A stretch of DNA of 64,000 bases from Fimbriimonadaceae bacterium (GTDB lineage Bacteria > Armatimonadota > Fimbriimonadia > Fimbriimonadales > Fimbriimonadaceae): the NCBI GenBank assembly GCA_026129685.1, contig JAHCHO010000003.1, positions 171,256 to 235,255 on the forward strand, written 5' to 3'. The position numbers were made by a program, and so were the translations under genes. Positions within the stretch are counted from its first letter, which is position 1. Each line of letters begins with the position of its first letter. The notes beneath the pieces are model-generated. The model searched no databases, was not told the origin of the DNA, and saw only the letters and a program-made list of their open reading frames with translations. Below are positions 59,743-64,000 of this stretch, in pieces.

Positions 59743-60789
59743 CTATTCGCCCAAGGCCACCGCGTCCTTGCGTTGGCGCACCGCGTCGCGGAACACCCGG
59801 TGGGCCGCCTTCGGCTTGCCGTCCGCCGTCCGCAGCCCGAGGCTTCCGAGAAACGCCCGAAACCGTTCGTTCGAAACGCCGTAGTACGTCTCCAGCTTGT
59901 CGAGCAGCTTCGGCCCGATGTCCAACTGAAGGAAGAAGCAGGCGAGCGGAATCTCCTTCTGGTGCTTGTCGAGTTCGGCGAACACCCCGCGCACGAACTC
60001 CGCCTGGATCGCCTCCGAGGAGCCGACCACCGGCGAAGACGGCAGGCCGATTTCCTGAAGGACCAGCGGACGTCCGTTCGCCGCCGCCAACATCGCCGTG
60101 AAATGCCCCGGGGTCTCGCTTGCCGGCAAGGGGCTCATGTCGTCCGCCATCGGGTAGTACGTGAACACCGACACGTCGCCGAACGGCGCCAGCCGCTTCA
60201 CGACGTCGGCCCGTTTCACCAACCCGTCCCGCATCAGCGTGACGCCCACCTTGAGGTCGGGTCGCGCCGCCTTCACCGTCGATCGACCCGTCTCGAGGAA
60301 CCGGAGGTACGCCCCCACCTCGTCCGGGTGAACCGCCAGATAGCCGTCCACCTCGTTCCCCAAGCTCAACCAGCGCACGCCCGGGGGCAGCTTCCGAACG
60401 TACGCGTCGAGAAACGCCTTCCAGCGGGCCAAGAGCTTCGGATCGTCCCAGGCGAGCGTTCCGAGGTCGGAAGGCAGCACGCGCTTGATCGTGTCCAGGG
60501 TCTTCACCGTCGCGATCGCCTCCGCGCCCAGCAACCGCAACCAACCGGCCTCGTCCTCCATCGTCTTCCAAGCGAACTGGCCAGGCGCCGGCTCCAAGTC
60601 GTTCCAACCGTGGCTCAACTGGGCGCCGTCCACCTCCAGCCGGATCAGTTCGCGCAGCGAGTCGATGAAGTCCGATTCCTGCATCGTGTCCTTGATCCCC
60701 ATCGTGAGGCCAAGGCGAACGGGGTAGTCGGCGGGCGCCGTTCCGGGCGTCAGCGAGGCGACGAACAGGAGTGCGGTCGCGCTGAACAT
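59743..60789 (-). CDS. Secreted TIM-barrel glycoside hydrolase (clan GH-A-like)
   Basis: 348 aa with a signal peptide (FSATALLFVASLTPGTAPA). The barrel has AQLSHGWNDLEPAPGQFAW, then RWLSLGNEVDGYL (likely acid/base Glu in GNE) and GRPLVLQEIGLPSSPVVG (likely nucleophile Glu in QEIG). This is the pair expected for clan A hydrolases. The family within the clan is not certain; a beta-galactosidase/endoglucanase-like role is possible. It probably acts outside the cytoplasm. Convergent with the previous gene, divergent from the deaminase. Confidence 0.75.
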   Translation of the reverse strand: MFSATALLFVASLTPGTAPADYPVRLGLTMGIKDTMQESDFIDSLRELIRLEVDGAQLSHGWNDLEPAPGQFAWKTMEDEAGWLRLLGAEAIATVKTLDTIKRVLPSDLGTLAWDDPKLLARWKAFLDAYVRKLPPGVRWLSLGNEVDGYLAVHPDEVGAYLRFLETGRSTVKAARPDLKVGVTLMRDGLVKRADVVKRLAPFGDVSVFTYYPMADDMSPLPASETPGHFTAMLAAANGRPLVLQEIGLPSSPVVGSSEAIQAEFVRGVFAELDKHQKEIPLACFFLQLDIGPKLLDKLETYYGVSNERFRAFLGSLGLRTADGKPKAAHRVFRDAVRQRKDAVALGE

Positions 60790-60853
60790 GCGGCGAGTAC
60801 GTCCGGCCGACCCGTGCGATGCGCTCGCATGACCAAAGGCCCGTCCTACCGAT

Positions 60854-60859
60854 CATAAT
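60854..60859 (+). promoter_or_regulatory. -10 element, leaderless start of the dCMP deaminase gene
   Basis: CATAAT, spacer ccggcc, GTG. Confidence 0.65.
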
Positions 60860-60865
60860 CCGGCC

Positions 60866-61342
60866 GTGATCGAGCGACCCTCTTGGGACTCGTACTTCAT
60901 GCAGATCGCCCATCTCGTGAAGACCCGCGCCACCTGTCCCCGACGCCAGGTCGGCGCCTTGATCGTGCGCGACCGCCGCATTCTCGCCACCGGCTACAAC
61001 GGCGCGCCCCGTGGCCTCCCCCACTGCCCGGAAGGCGGCCCCGACCACGACTGGCCTCGGGGATGCATGCGCGCCGGCCACTGCATTCGCTCGCTCCACG
61101 CCGAACAAAACGCCCTCCTCCAGGCCGCCCAGATCGGGGTGCCCTGCGAGGGCGCCGACGTCTACGTCACCTGCCAGCCCTGCAACGCCTGCGCCAAGAT
61201 GCTCATCAACGCCGGCGTCCACCGCGTCATCTACGAAGGCGACTACCCGGACGATTTCTCCAAGGAGCTGTTCCGCCAGAGCCGTATGGAGGTGCTCCGC
61301 TACCGCGAAGGCGCACCCCTCGAACCCGTCGACCTCTCGTGA
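60866..61342 (+). CDS. Deoxycytidylate (dCMP) deaminase / ComEB
   Basis: 158 aa from GTG. It makes dUMP from dCMP for thymidylate synthesis. The zinc motif is SLHAEQNALLQ (His and Glu) with CQPCNACAKMLINAG giving two Cys. TCPRRQVGALIV and GYNGAPRGLPHC are typical. A further Cys/His set (HCPEGGPDHDWPRGCMRAGHC) is the second zinc site of this family. The ComEB name is shared with competence operons, but no competence genes adjoin. Confidence 0.93.
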   Translation: MIERPSWDSYFMQIAHLVKTRATCPRRQVGALIVRDRRILATGYNGAPRGLPHCPEGGPDHDWPRGCMRAGHCIRSLHAEQNALLQAAQIGVPCEGADVYVTCQPCNACAKMLINAGVHRVIYEGDYPDDFSKELFRQSRMEVLRYREGAPLEPVDLS

Positions 61343-61383
61343 AATCGGAAGGACCGTCTGCCTGGCCCGCCGAAGCAATCCCC

Positions 61384-61578
61384 ATGAAGCGGTCTCTCTC
61401 CAGTCTCGCAAACCCCCGAACCCTGGCCCAGGCGGGCACCGGCGTCGTGTCCCTTGCCCTCGCCGAGACCGTCTACAAGTTCCACTCCTTCTCCCTCGAG
61501 TGCCTCGCCTTCCTCGCCACCTGGGCCGCTCTCTTCGCCCTCGTCCGCCGCGCCGCGCCCGCCAGGACCGTCGAATGA
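61384..61578 (+). CDS. Small membrane protein
   Basis: 64 aa. A weak membrane segment (about residues 17-35) and a second hydrophobic stretch (about 42-56, LAFLATWAALFALVRR). No family recognised. It begins 41 bases after the deaminase gene. Its stop overlaps the start of the next gene as ATGA, so the pair is translated together, which supports it being real despite its size. Confidence 0.55.
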   Translation: MKRSLSSLANPRTLAQAGTGVVSLALAETVYKFHSFSLECLAFLATWAALFALVRRAAPARTVE

Positions 61579-61946
61579 CAAGCGTCGTACCAAGGGCGAA
61601 CCCGATCCCCGACGAGCGATCCGACCTTGAGAAGACCGTGGACGAGTACCGGGTTCGCTTGCGCGAGGCGGCCAAGGAGAGGCACGGCTCGTCCCGGCTG
61701 TACCAAGAGGAACTTGACTGCCTGGTTCTGAAGATCGGGTCCCTGGGTCGCTTCTCCTCCCGAGAGTTCGCCAGGTTGCTCGGGAGCAAGTCCTATACCT
61801 ACACGCGGAAGTGCCGCCCAAACTCCCTCCACCCCTATATCCGGCAGGAGTCGCACCCCGGTATGCGCTATGCGTACGCCACGACCCCGGATGGACTCGA
61901 ACTGCTCGAAGCCCTGGAGGACGAGTTGTTCTCCAGGACCCCATGA
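61575..61946 (+). CDS. Unknown protein with winged-helix-like region
   Basis: 123 aa from an ATG that overlaps the previous stop by four bases. A helical N-terminus (SDLEKTVDEYRVRLREAAKERHG) is followed by RFSSREFARLLGSKSYTYTRKC, which looks like a DNA-binding helix-turn-helix, and YATTPDGLELLEALEDELF. The function is not known. It may regulate or partner the small membrane protein upstream. Confidence 0.55.
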   Translation: MTSVVPRANPIPDERSDLEKTVDEYRVRLREAAKERHGSSRLYQEELDCLVLKIGSLGRFSSREFARLLGSKSYTYTRKCRPNSLHPYIRQESHPGMRYAYATTPDGLELLEALEDELFSRTP

Positions 61947-62105
61947 CCGCCCCCGGTTGTCTGGCCTCGGACGCCGGCCATGGCTTCCCCTTCCATGCGA
62001 CCTGCTTGACCGAACCCCCCGGCTCCATCGCACCCTGCTCAACTTCCTCGTTCTTCGGTCTCGCGACCAAGCCCAGGCGGTATCTTGGGGGACGCCCAGA
62101 CCCGC

Positions 62106-63023
62106 ATGCCCATCGTCTGCCGACCGCCCCATCCCCTCCGACCCGGCGCGACCTTCGGGGTCGTCTCGCCCTCGTCGCCCGTGGCCCAAGACGACCTCGA
62201 GCCGGGAATCGTCTGGCTCGAGGCCCAGGGCTACCGCGCCAAGCTGTTTCCCCACGTCTTCGACGCCGACCGTCACCTCGCCGGCCGGGACCAGGATCGG
62301 GCCGACGACCTCCGCATGGCCTTCCTCGACCCTGTGGTGGACGCCGTCTGGTGTTCGCGCGGCGGGTACGGCGCATCCCGTCTCCTCCCCTTCCTCGACT
62401 TTGAGGAACTCGCCGCCACCGGCAAGCCGTTCATCGGCTACAGCGACATCACCGTCCTCCATCTCGCCCTCAACCGCGAAGGCCTCGCCACCCTTCACGG
62501 CCCCGTCGGCGTCACCTTTGCCCGGGAGCGCGCCCCCTGGGTCGCCCAATCGTTTCTGCGTAACGTCCACGGCGACCCCCAACCGCCCGTCGAGGCGCCC
62601 GGCGGCCAAACCCTCGTGGGCGGCCGGGCCGAGGGCGTCGTCACGGGCGGTTGCGTTCGCCTCCTCTGCGATGCGATCGGCACCCTCCAAGCCCCCGATT
62701 TTAGGGACGCCATCGTATTGCTGGAGGATATCGGCGAACCGCCGCACCGCGTGGACGGGATGCTGACCCAGCTCCTGAACACCGGCCTTCTCGCCAAAGC
62801 CAAGGGCATTGTCGTCGGCGAGTTCACCGATACCGACTCCCCCGACGACCCTACCCGCCCGCGCTGGCGCGACACCGTCGCCGACCGACTGACTCCCCTC
62901 GGCGTACCCACCATGGTGGGCTATCCCTTCGGCCATCAACACGACGTCCTCACCCTGACCCTCGGGCTCCGCGCCACTCTCGACGCCGACGCCGGAACCC
63001 TCGCCTACGAGGTGCCCGCGTGA
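62106..63023 (+). CDS. LD-carboxypeptidase (S66)
   Basis: 305 aa from ATG 62106; TTG at 62085 would add seven residues. S66 enzymes trim the last D-Ala from peptidoglycan tetrapeptides during recycling. The nucleophile Ser is in FIGYSDITVLH, with the Glu in VLLEDIGEPPHRVDG and the His in YPFGHQHDVLTL. VSPSSPV at the N-terminus and CSRGGYGASRLLP are also typical. TATCTT at 62081-62086 may be its -10. The stop overlaps the next gene as GTGA. Confidence 0.92.
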   Translation: MPIVCRPPHPLRPGATFGVVSPSSPVAQDDLEPGIVWLEAQGYRAKLFPHVFDADRHLAGRDQDRADDLRMAFLDPVVDAVWCSRGGYGASRLLPFLDFEELAATGKPFIGYSDITVLHLALNREGLATLHGPVGVTFARERAPWVAQSFLRNVHGDPQPPVEAPGGQTLVGGRAEGVVTGGCVRLLCDAIGTLQAPDFRDAIVLLEDIGEPPHRVDGMLTQLLNTGLLAKAKGIVVGEFTDTDSPDDPTRPRWRDTVADRLTPLGVPTMVGYPFGHQHDVLTLTLGLRATLDADAGTLAYEVPA

Positions 63024-64000
63024 TCGGTCGCATCCTCCTGGTGGCATGGCTCCTCCTTGCCGCCGGGATCGGACGCGCCGAGCCGCTGGTGTGGGAGAAG
63101 TACCTCGCCCCCGGCCTTACCTACCGGATGGAGTTCGAGCCGACCATGCCCCGCGTCATCCATGCCCTGCGCTACAGTCAAGGGACCACCGAGGTCCGCG
63201 CGCTCCCCGAACTGAGCGACCGTCGCGTGTTCGCCGAAAACGCCACCAAAGGACGCCTCACCGTGACCGGCATCGTCGCCCAAACCAACGCGATCGCGGG
63301 CATCAACGCCGACTTCTTCCCCTGGTCGGGCGATCCCATCGGCATGATGGTGCGCGCGCGCGAACTCGTCAGCGCCCCCTACCCAAACCGATCCGTGTTC
63401 GCCTGGGGTCCGGATTACGCGGGGACGGGCAAGGTGGACTTCAAGTTCACGATGCAGCGTTACGGCGAGCCGGAGCGCGAGATCGGCTACAACGAGGAGA
63501 CGGGAGAGAGCAACCTCGTCCTCTACACGCCCGCCGCCGGCATCACCCTCGCCCGCAAGAACCAACCCGTCCACGCGTTGTTCCGGGTGGTGAGCGGCGC
63601 GTTCGAACCCAACGGCACGGTCGAGGCCGAGTTCACGAACAGCGTCCTCGACCCCGGCAACATCGCCATCCCCAAGGACGGCGTCGTCCTCACCGGGTCG
63701 GGCGCGATGCGCCCCGTCGTCCGCGCCTTCTACCCCGGTGAGCGCGTCACGTTTCGTTTCAAAGCGACCGGCTTCCCCTGGGAGAAGGTCGAACAGGTGG
63801 TCGCGGGCGGCCCGAACCTCCTGACCGGCGGCGCCCCCGCCATCGATACCGCCCAACAGGGCTTCCCGAACGGTTTCGGCTCCCAACGCCATCCCCGTAC
63901 CGCCGTCGGCCGCACCCGCTCCGGCGACCTCTGGTTCGTGACCGTCGATGGACGCCAGTCGATGAGCGTCGGCGCCTCCCTCCCCGAACTCGCCGCGATC
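63020..64000 (+). CDS. Phosphodiester glycosidase (NAGPA) domain protein, cut by the window end
   Basis: Partial: about 327 residues are visible from GTG 63020 and the frame is open at the right edge. Signal peptide IGRILLVAWLLLAAGIGRA. The domain has AIAGINADFFPWSGDPIGMMVR (about 93-114) and, near the edge, RTAVGRTRSGDLWFVTVDGR, as in NAGPA domains that cleave phosphodiester-linked sugars from exopolysaccharide or wall polymers. The GTG overlaps the LD-carboxypeptidase stop by four bases, so both probably serve wall turnover. Confidence 0.85.
   Translation, partial: MIGRILLVAWLLLAAGIGRAEPLVWEKYLAPGLTYRMEFEPTMPRVIHALRYSQGTTEVRALPELSDRRVFAENATKGRLTVTGIVAQTNAIAGINADFFPWSGDPIGMMVRARELVSAPYPNRSVFAWGPDYAGTGKVDFKFTMQRYGEPEREIGYNEETGESNLVLYTPAAGITLARKNQPVHALFRVVSGAFEPNGTVEAEFTNSVLDPGNIAIPKDGVVLTGSGAMRPVVRAFYPGERVTFRFKATGFPWEKVEQVVAGGPNLLTGGAPAIDTAQQGFPNGFGSQRHPRTAVGRTRSGDLWFVTVDGRQSMSVGASLPELAAI

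Noticed and set aside
1..64000. CRISPR array or insertion sequence
   Set aside because: No evenly spaced direct repeats, transposase or terminal inverted repeats were seen, although a CARF gene is present.

Overview
The window is a gene-dense, high-GC bacterial chromosome segment with about 69 protein genes, one tRNA gene and almost no long gaps. There are no rRNA genes, insertion sequences or CRISPR arrays. Clues to the host are a PEP-CTERM secreted protein (49635-50372), lipoproteins, an MlaE-type permease, a MotA/MotB stator pair, many secreted carbohydrate-active proteins and 4-hydroxyphenylpyruvate dioxygenase. Together they suggest a free-living diderm; the short 'VPEP...RRRNKK' tail and overall flavour recall Armatimonadota (Fimbriimonadia), but that is inference only.

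Layout. 1-3100: HtpX protease, then a coupled pair of BREX-type (DUF2791) ATPase-family proteins, one with an intact and one with a ruined P-loop. 3141-6607: a ribose-type sugar ABC importer. 6703-20600: mixed metabolic genes (msrB, glycosyltransferase, hppD, cupins, leuC, SRAP, Ppx/GppA), among which sit a Mu-type phage portal gene (8960-10093) and a complete terminase large subunit (17789-19066). 20599-31832: a long minus-strand block with a GxGYxYP protein, two multidomain methyltransferase-glycosyltransferase fusions, an SDR/GbsR/DinB operon and two secreted proteins, one with a clan CD (caspase/gingipain)-like His/Cys pair. 32075-33872: motAB. 33877-46333: envelope and secreted proteins, mutS2-cdd, GH27, PhoD, an ANTAR response regulator and GH10. 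46416-49354: an operon of a CARF-domain protein and a UPF1-type helicase, abutting tRNA-Arg(CCG). 50444-53709: a Mu-like head gene cluster with 4-base overlaps. 54524-55754: tail-fibre-like genes beyond trpF. 55768-64000: TPR protein, PII, MlaE, a glycosidase, dCMP deaminase, LD-carboxypeptidase and a truncated NAGPA-domain protein.

Three things stand out. (1) Apparently intact Mu-type packaging, portal and head genes are scattered over about 47 kb between ordinary genes, as expected of a domesticated, dispersed gene-transfer-agent-like particle rather than a prophage. (2) A CARF sensor is translationally coupled to a helicase with no CRISPR locus in view, a candidate nucleotide-signalled defence module. 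(3) Fifteen genes carry a sigma70-type -10 hexamer ending exactly six bases before the start codon, usually with C at -1, implying widespread leaderless transcription. Other genes have clear Shine-Dalgarno sites, so both modes coexist.
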